A stretch of DNA of 64,000 nt, from positions 285,507 through 349,506 of the forward strand of contig DATAWK010000047.1 in assembly GCA_036267255.1 (NCBI GenBank), written 5' to 3'. Numbering within the stretch: position 1 is the stretch's first letter; every line of letters begins with the position of its first letter. The notes beneath the pieces are model-generated. The model was not told the DNA's origin, did no database searches, and saw only the letters and a list, made by a program, of their open reading frames with translations. This stretch comes from DATAWK01 sp036267255 (GTDB lineage: Bacteria > Acidobacteriota > Terriglobia > Terriglobales > Acidobacteriaceae). Positions 1 to 8,018 of this stretch are shown one piece after another. The translations under genes were made by a program, and so were the position numbers.

Positions 1-1
1 C

Positions 2-790
2 GGCTTAGCTGCTACGCTCTATGGACCTTCTCGCGTAAAAACTGCCGTAGGTGCGGGGCAGCAGCCGATAGAGATCGTCCAAACGACGAACTATCCGTTT
101 GAAGATGCGATTCACCTGAGTTTCCACTCGGCCAAGCCTGTATCGTTTCCACTCTATTTACGCATCCCGCAATGGTGTAAGAATCCTGAGATCGCAGTGA
201 ATGGCGAGTCGGTTGCACCATTGGAAATGGCCGATAATTTCGCCATTCTGCGCCGGACATTTCACCCAGGAGACACAATTGCTCTGACTTTCCCCATGCA
301 GACTGCAGTGACACACTGGCCGGAAAACGGTGTTGCAGTGGAACACGGTCCACTTGTCTATTCCTTACCCATTGAAGCAAACTGGACCTCCGCAATGGAA
401 CAGCCTTGGTCTACACCGGAATTCCCGGAGTGGATTGCCACTCCAGTAAGTGCGTGGAACTACGGTCTGACTCTCGATTCCATACATCCCGAGGCAGGAG
501 TGAAGCTCCACCGAAAAGCCATGACAGAGGATCCCTGGGTGGATCCTCCAGTAAGTCTTGAGGTAAGCGCGAGAAGGATTGAAAATTGGCAGATGCAAGA
601 AAATCCGAAAAACCCCGAGCAGCGATTTACGCCTCCGCTCCCGGATATTCGAACAGCAAAGTTAACGGATTCCATCGAGCAACTCGTGCTGGTTCCTTAT
701 GGGTCGACGCATTTACGGGTGACAATTTTCCCGCAGGTTGCGTCACCAACCACGGAAAAATCAGAGGCAGCCGGCGATTCTGCGGGTTAA
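2..790 (+). CDS. GH127 beta-L-arabinofuranosidase, C-terminal part (5' end outside window)
   Basis: The reading frame is open from the first bases of the window to the TAA at 788-790, so about 262 C-terminal residues are visible and the catalytic (alpha/alpha)6 barrel lies mostly upstream. The visible part matches, block by block, the C-terminal beta domains of the complete paralogue at 38873-41080: LYGPSRV, FPLYLRIPQWC, LERGPLVYSL-type (here VEHGPLVYSLP), the DPW..PPV segment and the closing LVPYGSTHLRVTIFP. This is the DUF1680/GH127 family, which removes beta-L-arabinofuranose, for example from hydroxyproline-linked arabino-oligosaccharides of extensin. Signal peptide and active site cannot be seen. 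It precedes the GntR gene by about 190 bases with a small hairpin between, so it is probably the end of an upstream transcription unit in the same locus. Confidence 0.88.
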   Translation, partial: GLAATLYGPSRVKTAVGAGQQPIEIVQTTNYPFEDAIHLSFHSAKPVSFPLYLRIPQWCKNPEIAVNGESVAPLEMADNFAILRRTFHPGDTIALTFPMQTAVTHWPENGVAVEHGPLVYSLPIEANWTSAMEQPWSTPEFPEWIATPVSAWNYGLTLDSIHPEAGVKLHRKAMTEDPWVDPPVSLEVSARRIENWQMQENPKNPEQRFTPPLPDIRTAKLTDSIEQLVLVPYGSTHLRVTIFPQVASPTTEKSEAAGDSAG

Positions 791-845
791 AGCAAGGGAT
801 AAAATTCGGCTCGAATGGGAGCAACGTTGCGTTCGAGCATGTTCG

Positions 846-863
846 GAACCAGCGCGGTTCTTT
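846..863 (+). terminator. short hairpin terminator candidate
   Basis: GAACC-agcgc-GGTTC followed by TTT, 55 bases after the GH127 stop. A second weaker inverted repeat (GCTCGAA at 809-815 with TTCGAGC at 832-838) lies just before it. The stems are short, so this is only a candidate. Confidence 0.35.
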
Positions 864-959
864 AACCTGGAGCGGATCACTCCACGCATCTCCTTGACGG
901 TAGTTTTCAGGTAGATTCTTAGGGATTAAAACGCATAAAAACTGGTTGCATCTTTAATG

Positions 960-978
960 TGGTATCGTGTATACACAC
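960..978 (+). promoter_or_regulatory. predicted operator of the GntR/FCD regulator (motif A, copy 1)
   Basis: TGGTATCGTGTATACACAC contains the perfect palindrome GTGTATACAC and lies directly at the start of the GntR gene, just after a -10-like TTTAAT (953-958). A 17/19 match occurs on the minus strand at 15006-15024, upstream of a TonB receptor. FCD/FadR-type regulators normally bind short palindromes of this kind and often autoregulate. The link to this regulator is inferred from position. Confidence 0.6.
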
Positions 979-981
979 TTT

Positions 982-1710
982 ATGAAATCCTACAGTCCGA
1001 TTTTAGTGCGAACTCCCACGACCCCCTTTGCGCTGCCACGTCAGACTCTAGTCGAGACAGCGGTGGATGCGCTTCGAAAGAGAATTATTGGCGGCGAATT
1101 CCAAGAGGGGGAATCCCTCAACCAGGTAACAATCGCGCGGGAATATGCGATCAGCCGTATCCCGCTACGCGAGGCGATGCGCCAATTGGAAGCGGAAGGA
1201 TTGCTGGTGTTTCAGCCCGGGAAAGGGGCTGTAGTCTCCGGCCTTTCGCTCAGTGAGATCGGCGAAGTGATTGATCTCCGCGCGAAAATTGAACCGGATC
1301 TGCTATCGAAAGCAATCACCCACCTGACAGCAGCAGATTTTGAGCAGGCCAAAGCAATCCTCGACGAATTTGAAACTGCTTTTAAAAAGAACGAGGTCGC
1401 AACCTGGGGCGAGTTCAACTGGCGTTTTCATTCGACACTGTATGCACCCAGCGGATGTGCGATCACGATGGGAATTTTGCAAAACCTGCATCATCTCAAT
1501 GAACGCTATGCCAGAGTTCAGATTTCAATGACCCATTGGGAGCAGCGTGCGGCACAAGAGCATCGGGATATTCTCGAAGCTTGCCGCAAACGGGAACGTC
1601 GCAAGGCCGCGATGTTACTCAAGGATCATATTCTCACGGCTGGACAGGCTCTAATTCGCGTTCTCGAAGAGCAGCGCAAAACAAAGGGCAAGACGGCGAA
1701 GACAAACTAA
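982..1710 (+). CDS. GntR family transcriptional regulator, FCD (FadR) subfamily
   Basis: A 242-residue DNA-binding repressor or activator. The N-terminal winged helix (about residues 20-90) shows the usual run: alanine-rich helix, GEFQEGESLN, then the recognition helix around ISRIPLREAMRQLEAEGL. The all-helical FCD ligand domain follows (about 95-230), with DLRAKIEPDLL, FNWRFHSTLY and the EHRDILEACRKRE motif that holds the metal-binding residues. FCD regulators usually sense sugar acids or other organic acids. An in-frame GTG at 967 would add five residues but would put the start inside the palindromic operator, so the ATG at 982 is preferred; neither start has a good ribosome binding site. 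The next gene begins two bases after the stop, so the regulator is co-transcribed with a dehydratase-like enzyme and probably responds to that pathway. Confidence 0.85.
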   Translation: MKSYSPILVRTPTTPFALPRQTLVETAVDALRKRIIGGEFQEGESLNQVTIAREYAISRIPLREAMRQLEAEGLLVFQPGKGAVVSGLSLSEIGEVIDLRAKIEPDLLSKAITHLTAADFEQAKAILDEFETAFKKNEVATWGEFNWRFHSTLYAPSGCAITMGILQNLHHLNERYARVQISMTHWEQRAAQEHRDILEACRKRERRKAAMLLKDHILTAGQALIRVLEEQRKTKGKTAKTN

Positions 1711-1712
1711 TC

Positions 1713-2822
1713 ATGCCAGTAAAGATCACCAAGATTGAGGCTTTCCAGGTCGATTTGCCATTATGCGAGGGCAGCTATAAATGGTCTGGCGGAAAGAGCG
1801 TCGAGGTTTTTGACTCGACAGTCGTTGCTGTTCATACGGATGCGGGCGTTACCGGTTATGGTGAAGTTTGTCCGCTAGGGCCGGCCTATCTGCCGGCATA
1901 CGCCAACGGCGTGCGCGCCGGTATTGCGGAAGTTGCTCCCTATCTGATTGGTATGGATCCGACTTCTTTATCCCTTGTGAATGATTGCATGAACCAGGGC
2001 CTGAATGGACACCCGTATGTGAAGTCCGGGCTCGATATCGCGTGCTGGGACATCCTTGGAAAACTTACAGGTTTGCCCATTGTTGCTTTACTCGGTGGCC
2101 GTTACGGAGAATCCTTTCCGCTCTACCGCGCCATCTCGCAGGAAAGCCCCGAGGAGATGGCTCGTAAAGTGAGCATGTATCGCAGTGATGGATACACAAA
2201 GTTTCAGCTCAAGGTTGGTGGCCATCCCGACGCAGACATTGCACGGATCCTCGAGGTATCGGAGATGCTGGAAGCAGGAGACGTTCTGGTCGCGGATGCG
2301 AATACCGGTTGGAGTCAGCATCAGGCTCTTCGGGTTGCGAACGCCGTACGCAATGTCGATGTTTACATCGAACAGCCATGCGCCAGCTATCGGGAATGTC
2401 TGACCGTAAGGCGCAACACGCATAGGCCATTCATTCTGGATGAAGTGATCGACAGTGTAGAGATGGTGGTTGAGGGAATAAAAGACCGGGCCATGGACAT
2501 CATTAATCTGAAGATCTCGAAAGTCGGTGGGCTTACAAAGGCGCGGCAAATTCGGGACCTATGTGTTTCGCTCGGCATTGCTCTGACCATCGAAGATAGC
2601 TGGGGTGGCGACATTACGACCGCCGCGATTGCCCATCTGGCTCATAGCACACCGTCCGAGTATCTTTTTTCTTCCACAGATTTCAACAGTTATGTGACGG
2701 TAAGCATTGCTGAAGGAGCGCCTCGGCGAAACAGAGGGCGTCTCGCGGCGTCCGACGCACCTGGACTTGGAATCGAGCCGATATGGAACGTGCTGGGCGA
2801 CCCTGTACTTTCTATTCCATAG
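1713..2822 (+). CDS. enolase-superfamily enzyme, cis-3-hydroxy-L-proline dehydratase-like
   Basis: A 369-residue mandelate racemase/muconate lactonising enzyme family protein without a signal peptide, so cytoplasmic. Visible active-site elements: K163 and K167 in KFQLKVGG, the metal ligands D195 (VADANTGW), E220 (YIEQP) and D243/E244 (LDEVID), and the second lysine in NLKISKVGG (267-270). The blocks GYGEVCPLGPAYLPAYA near residue 50 and EDSWGGDITTAAIAHLAHSTP-like text near 290 are, from memory, typical of the subgroup that dehydrates cis-3-hydroxy-L-proline; that substrate is an assignment by resemblance, not proven. Sugar-acid dehydratases (such as L-fuconate dehydratase) belong to the same superfamily and are the main alternative. 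The ATG at 1713 was chosen because it opens the canonical N-terminus MPVKITKIEAFQVDLP and abuts the regulator gene. Confidence 0.78.
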   Translation: MPVKITKIEAFQVDLPLCEGSYKWSGGKSVEVFDSTVVAVHTDAGVTGYGEVCPLGPAYLPAYANGVRAGIAEVAPYLIGMDPTSLSLVNDCMNQGLNGHPYVKSGLDIACWDILGKLTGLPIVALLGGRYGESFPLYRAISQESPEEMARKVSMYRSDGYTKFQLKVGGHPDADIARILEVSEMLEAGDVLVADANTGWSQHQALRVANAVRNVDVYIEQPCASYRECLTVRRNTHRPFILDEVIDSVEMVVEGIKDRAMDIINLKISKVGGLTKARQIRDLCVSLGIALTIEDSWGGDITTAAIAHLAHSTPSEYLFSSTDFNSYVTVSIAEGAPRRNRGRLAASDAPGLGIEPIWNVLGDPVLSIP

Positions 2823-2848
2823 TGATGACTCAAACATGAGGTAGTTCA

Positions 2849-3130
2849 GTGAAAGAGAATGTATCGCGGAGAAGTTTTGGCCGGGCTACAGTGAGTGCTC
2901 TAGGTTGTCTGGCTCTGGCGCCTGTAGGAAAACTACTGATCGAATCACGAAAAGAATCACCGAATTCTTCCTCGAAACCTGCTCGGAAACTCCTAAATTC
3001 TTCGTTGCAGCCTTCGCCCGCTGAAACCTTAACCTATGCCCAGCGATGGGATAGAAACGCATCGGAAGTTTCAGGATCACATCAGAAGAGAACAAAGTTA
3101 CGGCTGCCGTCTGCGGAAAACCATCTATGA
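2849..3130 (+). CDS. short ORF with twin-arginine-like leader, possible remnant
   Basis: A 93-residue frame with GTG start behind GAGGTAG, reading SRRSFGRATVSALGCLALAPVG, i.e. a Tat-like leader, then a Ser/Pro/Lys-rich tail with no recognisable domain. Its stop overlaps the ATG of the GH95 gene by four bases (3127-3130), which favours translation coupling and argues that it is read. It could be a small exported peptide or the stump of a larger Tat-exported enzyme whose body was lost. No function can be assigned. Confidence 0.4.
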   Translation: MKENVSRRSFGRATVSALGCLALAPVGKLLIESRKESPNSSSKPARKLLNSSLQPSPAETLTYAQRWDRNASEVSGSHQKRTKLRLPSAENHL

Positions 3131-5688
3131 AACGACGTCAATTTCTGGAAACAATTGTTGCCTCTACTGCCGCTCTCACCCTTCCCAACACACTCCTCGC
3201 CGACTCAAATGCCGGTTCTTCCGGTGGAAAGGCCGAGCCGGCCAATCCTGACGATTCCATTCTCTGGTACCAACAGCCTGCCAAAAAATGGGTAGACGCG
3301 CTGCCTATAGGAAATGGCAGATTGGGCGCGATGGTATTTGGTGGCACTGCAAGCGAACGCATTCAGCTCAATGAAGATACCGTCTGGAGTGGAGGCCCGT
3401 ACGATCCCACAAATCCGAAGGGGCCGCAGGCGCTTCCTGAAATTCGTCGGCTGGTGTTTGCCGGTGAGAACCTCCAGGCTCATCGGTTATTTGGACGCAC
3501 CATGTTTGGTCTGGCCATTCCTCAGATGCAGTATCAGCCTTTGGGAGATCTCTGGCTAACATTCACAGGGCAGAGTCAGGCCAACGATCACCAACGCCAG
3601 TTGGCGACGGACATGGGAATGATCACGCCAAAACCTGTCAGCGACTATCGCCGACAGTTAGATCTGGATGAAGCGATCGTAACGGTACAGTATCGGGATG
3701 GCGGCGTCACCTATAAGAGGGAAGTGTTCGCAAGCCCGGTGGATCAGGTATTTGTGGTTCGTTTGACTGCGGACCAGAAACAGAAAATTTCCTTTTCGGC
3801 GGCTTTGATTGCCGGCAATTCAGAGCAACGGGACGGGGACGCGCGCTATGATGCTGTCGCGCCCAACGAAATAGTTGTGCGCGGCTGTACGATGTCCGAT
3901 GAAGGAATTGACGGCCAGGTGCACTACCAGTCGCGCGCACGGATTTTGACCGAAGGCGGAAAGATCACCGCGGCAGATGACGGAACGTTAACCATTACGG
4001 ACGCCGATGCTGCGACCATTTTGATTGCAGCCGGAACTAGCTTTGTAAATTATAAAAACCCGAATGGGAATCCCGAATCGAAGATAAAACAGCAGATCGA
4101 AATGGCTTCTGCGAAGTCTTATACGGAATTGCGCAGCGATCATGTTGCCGCACACCAGGAAATATTTAGAAGAGTGCGGGTTGATCTGGGATCTTCGGAA
4201 AGTGCAAGTCTGCCCACAAACGAGCGCCTCGATAAGTTTCATGAAACGAATGATCCAAGCATGGCGGCGCTGTATTTTCAATTTGGCCGCTACATGTTGA
4301 TGTCCTGCTCCCGGCCAGGCAGTCTGCCGGCGAACCTGCAAGGTATCTGGAATGATTCGAATGCTCCGTCATGGGGTGGCAAGTACACCACCAATATCAA
4401 TTTACAAATGAATTACTGGCCTGCGGAGCCAGCCAATCTTTCCGATTGCGCAGAACCCTTATTTCAGATGATTGCGGACATGGCGGTACCAGGCGCCCGT
4501 GTCGCGGAAGTAAATTATGGAGTCAAGGGTTGGGTATTACATCAAAATACAGATCTCTGGCTGGCCTGCGCACCGATGGATGGTCCCACCTGGGGTACCT
4601 TTGCCACCGGCGGAGCCTGGCTCTGCACGCACCTGTGGGAGAACTATCTCTTCAATGGGGATACGGAAACGCTGAAGAAGTTTTATCCGCTGATGAAGGG
4701 CTCGGCGCAATTCTTCCTCAATACCTTGGTGGAGCATCCACGGTTGAAATGGATGGTGACATGTCCATCGATGTCCCCGGAACATTTCCCCGAAAGTCCT
4801 ACAGAAAGCGTTCCCTTCTGGGATGAAGTCACGAACCTTCACCTGAAGGGAACCACCATTTGCGCCGGCCCGACCATCGACATGTCAATCCTGAGAAATC
4901 TCTTTGGAGGATGCATTCAAGCGAGTGAGATTCTCGGGGTCGATGAGGATTTTCGGAAGCAACTGCAGGAAATGAGTCCACGTCTGGCGCCGTTGCAGAT
5001 AGGTAAGTGGGGCCAGTTGCAGGAGTGGCTGGATGACTGGGACGATCCAGAGGATCATCACCGCCATATGTCGCCGCTCTGGGGGCTTTATCCTGGCCAC
5101 GAGATCACACCCCGGCAAACACCGAAGTTGGCGGCGGCGGCGGCAAAATTGCTGAAATCGAGAGGGGATGGTGGTCCCGGCTGGGGCATGGCGTGGAAGA
5201 TATGTCTTCGAGCGCGCCTGTTGGATGGAGAATACGCCTACCTGGAACTTCAGAGATTACTCACTGCAGTGGATAAGGATGAGATCAGCTACAAAGACGG
5301 TGGAACGTATCCGAATCTGATGAACGCGTTGCCATATCAGATTGACGGAAATATGGGAGCTACCGCCGGTATCGCAGAAATGCTGATCCAATCGCACGCC
5401 GGGGAAATTCACTTAATTCCTGCCATTCCGAAGGCCTGGGCAAATGGTTCCGTTAAGGGACTCAAGGCGCGCGGTGGATTCGTAGTGGACATGAAATGGA
5501 AAGATAACAAGATTACCAATGCTTCGGTTGATTCCAAACTGGGTGGTACGTGCAGAATTCGGAGTTCGGCGCAAATTTCCAAGGTTTCTTTATCCAATGG
5601 CAATGTTTCATTCACGCGCCCGGAACAGAACCTTGTCGAATTCAAAACCAAGGCAGGAGAAACATACTCCATTGAAGCCGGTGCTTAA
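3127..5688 (+). CDS. GH95 alpha-L-fucosidase / alpha-L-galactosidase
   Basis: An 853-residue exported enzyme of normal length for GH95. The leader MKRRQFLETIVASTAALTL is Tat-like. Family marks in order: WVDALPIGNGRLGAMVFGG and the NEDTVWSGGPYDPTN block at the front of the N-terminal beta domain; the catalytic barrel with LQGIWNDSNAPSWGGKYTTNINLQMNYW (the Asn residues that position water in this inverting family), CPSMSPEHFP (the acid region), HRHMSPLWGLYPGHEITP, and YQIDGNMGATAGIAEM near 735. GH95 enzymes cut terminal alpha-1,2-linked L-fucose, and some members L-galactose, from plant xyloglucan, pectin side chains and glycoproteins. It overlaps the preceding short ORF by four bases and is followed after 38 bases by the DPP IV gene, which points to one operon. 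Confidence 0.93.
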   Translation: MKRRQFLETIVASTAALTLPNTLLADSNAGSSGGKAEPANPDDSILWYQQPAKKWVDALPIGNGRLGAMVFGGTASERIQLNEDTVWSGGPYDPTNPKGPQALPEIRRLVFAGENLQAHRLFGRTMFGLAIPQMQYQPLGDLWLTFTGQSQANDHQRQLATDMGMITPKPVSDYRRQLDLDEAIVTVQYRDGGVTYKREVFASPVDQVFVVRLTADQKQKISFSAALIAGNSEQRDGDARYDAVAPNEIVVRGCTMSDEGIDGQVHYQSRARILTEGGKITAADDGTLTITDADAATILIAAGTSFVNYKNPNGNPESKIKQQIEMASAKSYTELRSDHVAAHQEIFRRVRVDLGSSESASLPTNERLDKFHETNDPSMAALYFQFGRYMLMSCSRPGSLPANLQGIWNDSNAPSWGGKYTTNINLQMNYWPAEPANLSDCAEPLFQMIADMAVPGARVAEVNYGVKGWVLHQNTDLWLACAPMDGPTWGTFATGGAWLCTHLWENYLFNGDTETLKKFYPLMKGSAQFFLNTLVEHPRLKWMVTCPSMSPEHFPESPTESVPFWDEVTNLHLKGTTICAGPTIDMSILRNLFGGCIQASEILGVDEDFRKQLQEMSPRLAPLQIGKWGQLQEWLDDWDDPEDHHRHMSPLWGLYPGHEITPRQTPKLAAAAAKLLKSRGDGGPGWGMAWKICLRARLLDGEYAYLELQRLLTAVDKDEISYKDGGTYPNLMNALPYQIDGNMGATAGIAEMLIQSHAGEIHLIPAIPKAWANGSVKGLKARGGFVVDMKWKDNKITNASVDSKLGGTCRIRSSAQISKVSLSNGNVSFTRPEQNLVEFKTKAGETYSIEAGA

Positions 5689-5726
5689 CCGTATTTATGT
5701 AGTGAATATTAGTTTGGCAAGGTGAC

Positions 5727-8018
5727 ATGGAAAAAATGCATATGATAAAGCGTGGCGCTCGGTCGCTATCCATCCTGCTGGCGGCTCTCATTTTCATTGG
5801 CGCCTGTATCCCGGCGTTGGCATCGCCGGAACTTACCAGGACGTTGAACGAGATTTTCGTTCAACATGAATTCGATGCCAAAAATTTCGGCCCTGCGCGA
5901 TGGCTTGATGGGGGAGTGGCCTACACCACGGTAGAGCCGTCGCCTGCGTTTCCGAATACGGATGCCAGAGATATTGTTCGCTATGAAACTGCGACCGGAG
6001 CACGGACCGTGCTGGTTTCCGCGTCGCAATTGGTTCCGGCGCCAGGCTCGAAACCCCTTCGCATCGACGACTACGCATGGTCCCAGGACAGCAAGCGTCT
6101 CCTTATCTATACCAACTCGAAAAAAGTGTGGCGGCAGAATACGCGTGGCGACTATTGGGTGCTGTACCTTGACAGCGGAAAGCTGCAGAAGCTGGGTGGA
6201 GATGTACCGGCATCCACGTTGATGTTTGCCCAGTTCTCGCCAGACGGCCACAGTGTCGCCTATGTGCGTGATCACAATATCTACGTGGAAGATCTTGCTT
6301 CGGAGACAATCCGTCCGCTGACAACCGATGGTGCTGCCACGCTTATCAATGGAACCTCCGATTGGGCCAATGAAGAGGAGATGGATATCCGGAACGGTTT
6401 CCGCTGGAGTCCGGACGGCCAGTCGATCGCTTACTGGCAGTTTGATACAACCGGTGTCGGTATCTACACATTGATCAACGACACTGCGGAAGAATATCCG
6501 ACTTTAAAGCAGTATCCGTACCCGCAGGTCGGAACCACCAACTCTGCCGTCCGCGTTGGCGTAGTGAGTGCAGAGGGTGGCCCCACGCGCTGGATGAATG
6601 TCCCTGGCGATCCGCGAGAGCACTACATTGCACGGATGGACTGGGCCGGCAATTCGAATCAACTGGTTCTCGAGGTGTTGAATCGGCTTCAAAATCAAAA
6701 CAAGGTTTTACTGGCCGACGTGCACACAGGTTCTGTCCGCAAGGTGATGGAGGATACCGATCCGGCATGGTTGGATGTAGTGGAATCGTTTCAATGGGCC
6801 GATGGAGGAAAAAGCCTGCTCTGGTTGAGTGAGCGAGACGGATGGCGCCATGTCTATAAGGTGTCGAGGAGCGGAGGCCCACTCAATCTACTGACGCATG
6901 GGCCGCTGGATGTCATGAAAGAAGTTGCTGTCGACAATCGGAACGGTTGGCTGTATTACATTGCATCGCCCATCAATGCAACGCAACGGTATCTGTATCG
7001 TGTCGGTCTGGATGGTTCCGGTTCTCCGCAACGCATAACACCGATGGACGAGCCTGGGACACATAGTTATGACATTTCTCCCAATGGCCTTTGGGCTTTC
7101 CATAAGTACTCCACCGCCGATCATCCTCCAGTAACAGATCTGATTCGTTTGCCCAGCCATCAAAGCGTTCGCATACTCGAAAGCAATGAAGCCTTAGACC
7201 AGAAAGTGAAAGCACTCATTGCATCGCCTACAAAGTTTTTCCAGGTAACGATAGACGGCGGAGTCACGCTCGATGGTTGGATGATGCAGCCGCGGGATTT
7301 CGATCCTGCAAAGAAGTATCCGGTACTCGTGTATGTGTATGGTGAGCCTGCGGCAGTAACGGTAACGGACAAATGGGGCGGGGACACCACCTTGTTTCAC
7401 CGCGCTATCGCCAACGACGGATATATCATCCTCAGCTTCGACAATCAAGGAACGCCCGCGCCCAAAGGCCGTGCCTGGCGCAAGATCGTCTTTGGCAGTC
7501 TCGGCCCGCTTTCCTCCGCCCAGCAGTCGGAAGCCATCCGGCAATTTGCCAGGGAACACTCCTATATAGATACCTCTCGGATGGCTATATGGGGCTGGAG
7601 TGGAGGCGGCTCGAATACTTTGAATCTTATGTTCCGATACCCGGGCCTTTTTAGTACCGGAATGGCCGTAGCTCCCATGGCTGATCAGCGTCACTATGAC
7701 ACGATTTATCAAGAGCGTTACATGGGTTTGCCGAAAGACAATCCTAAAGGCTACCACGATGGTTCGCCCATCAACTTTGCCGAAGGTCTGCAGGGCAAGC
7801 TACTGATCGTCCATGGTTCGGGCGACGATAACTGCCATTTTCAAGTTACTGAGTTACTTGTCAACCGGCTGATTGCACTCGGCAAGTCTTTTGACTTTAT
7901 GGATTATCCGAATCGTACCCATGCCTTGTCGGAAGGTCCCGGGACTTCGTTTCACCTGCGCAGCCTGCTTGCACGATACCTTGAGGAGCATGTCCCGCCA
8001 GGCGGACAACCACAGTGA
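5727..8018 (+). CDS. dipeptidyl peptidase IV family serine peptidase (S9B)
   Basis: A 763-residue exported peptidase that releases X-Pro or X-Ala dipeptides from peptide N-termini. It has an N-terminal hydrophobic leader (residues about 12-35; an IGAC sequence might be a lipobox), an eight-bladed propeller domain (about 60-480) with the DW.NEEEMDIRNGFRWSPDG segment whose Glu pair normally binds the substrate amino terminus, and a C-terminal alpha/beta hydrolase domain. The catalytic triad is visible: S625 in GWSGGGS, D700/D701 in HGSGDDN, H732 in NRTHAL. ATG at 5727 has AAGGTG just upstream. Its end overlaps the POT transporter start by four bases (GTGA), so peptide release and uptake are tied together. 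In this context a preference for proline-rich substrate such as plant cell wall glycoprotein is plausible. Confidence 0.93.
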   Translation: MEKMHMIKRGARSLSILLAALIFIGACIPALASPELTRTLNEIFVQHEFDAKNFGPARWLDGGVAYTTVEPSPAFPNTDARDIVRYETATGARTVLVSASQLVPAPGSKPLRIDDYAWSQDSKRLLIYTNSKKVWRQNTRGDYWVLYLDSGKLQKLGGDVPASTLMFAQFSPDGHSVAYVRDHNIYVEDLASETIRPLTTDGAATLINGTSDWANEEEMDIRNGFRWSPDGQSIAYWQFDTTGVGIYTLINDTAEEYPTLKQYPYPQVGTTNSAVRVGVVSAEGGPTRWMNVPGDPREHYIARMDWAGNSNQLVLEVLNRLQNQNKVLLADVHTGSVRKVMEDTDPAWLDVVESFQWADGGKSLLWLSERDGWRHVYKVSRSGGPLNLLTHGPLDVMKEVAVDNRNGWLYYIASPINATQRYLYRVGLDGSGSPQRITPMDEPGTHSYDISPNGLWAFHKYSTADHPPVTDLIRLPSHQSVRILESNEALDQKVKALIASPTKFFQVTIDGGVTLDGWMMQPRDFDPAKKYPVLVYVYGEPAAVTVTDKWGGDTTLFHRAIANDGYIILSFDNQGTPAPKGRAWRKIVFGSLGPLSSAQQSEAIRQFAREHSYIDTSRMAIWGWSGGGSNTLNLMFRYPGLFSTGMAVAPMADQRHYDTIYQERYMGLPKDNPKGYHDGSPINFAEGLQGKLLIVHGSGDDNCHFQVTELLVNRLIALGKSFDFMDYPNRTHALSEGPGTSFHLRSLLARYLEEHVPPGGQPQ

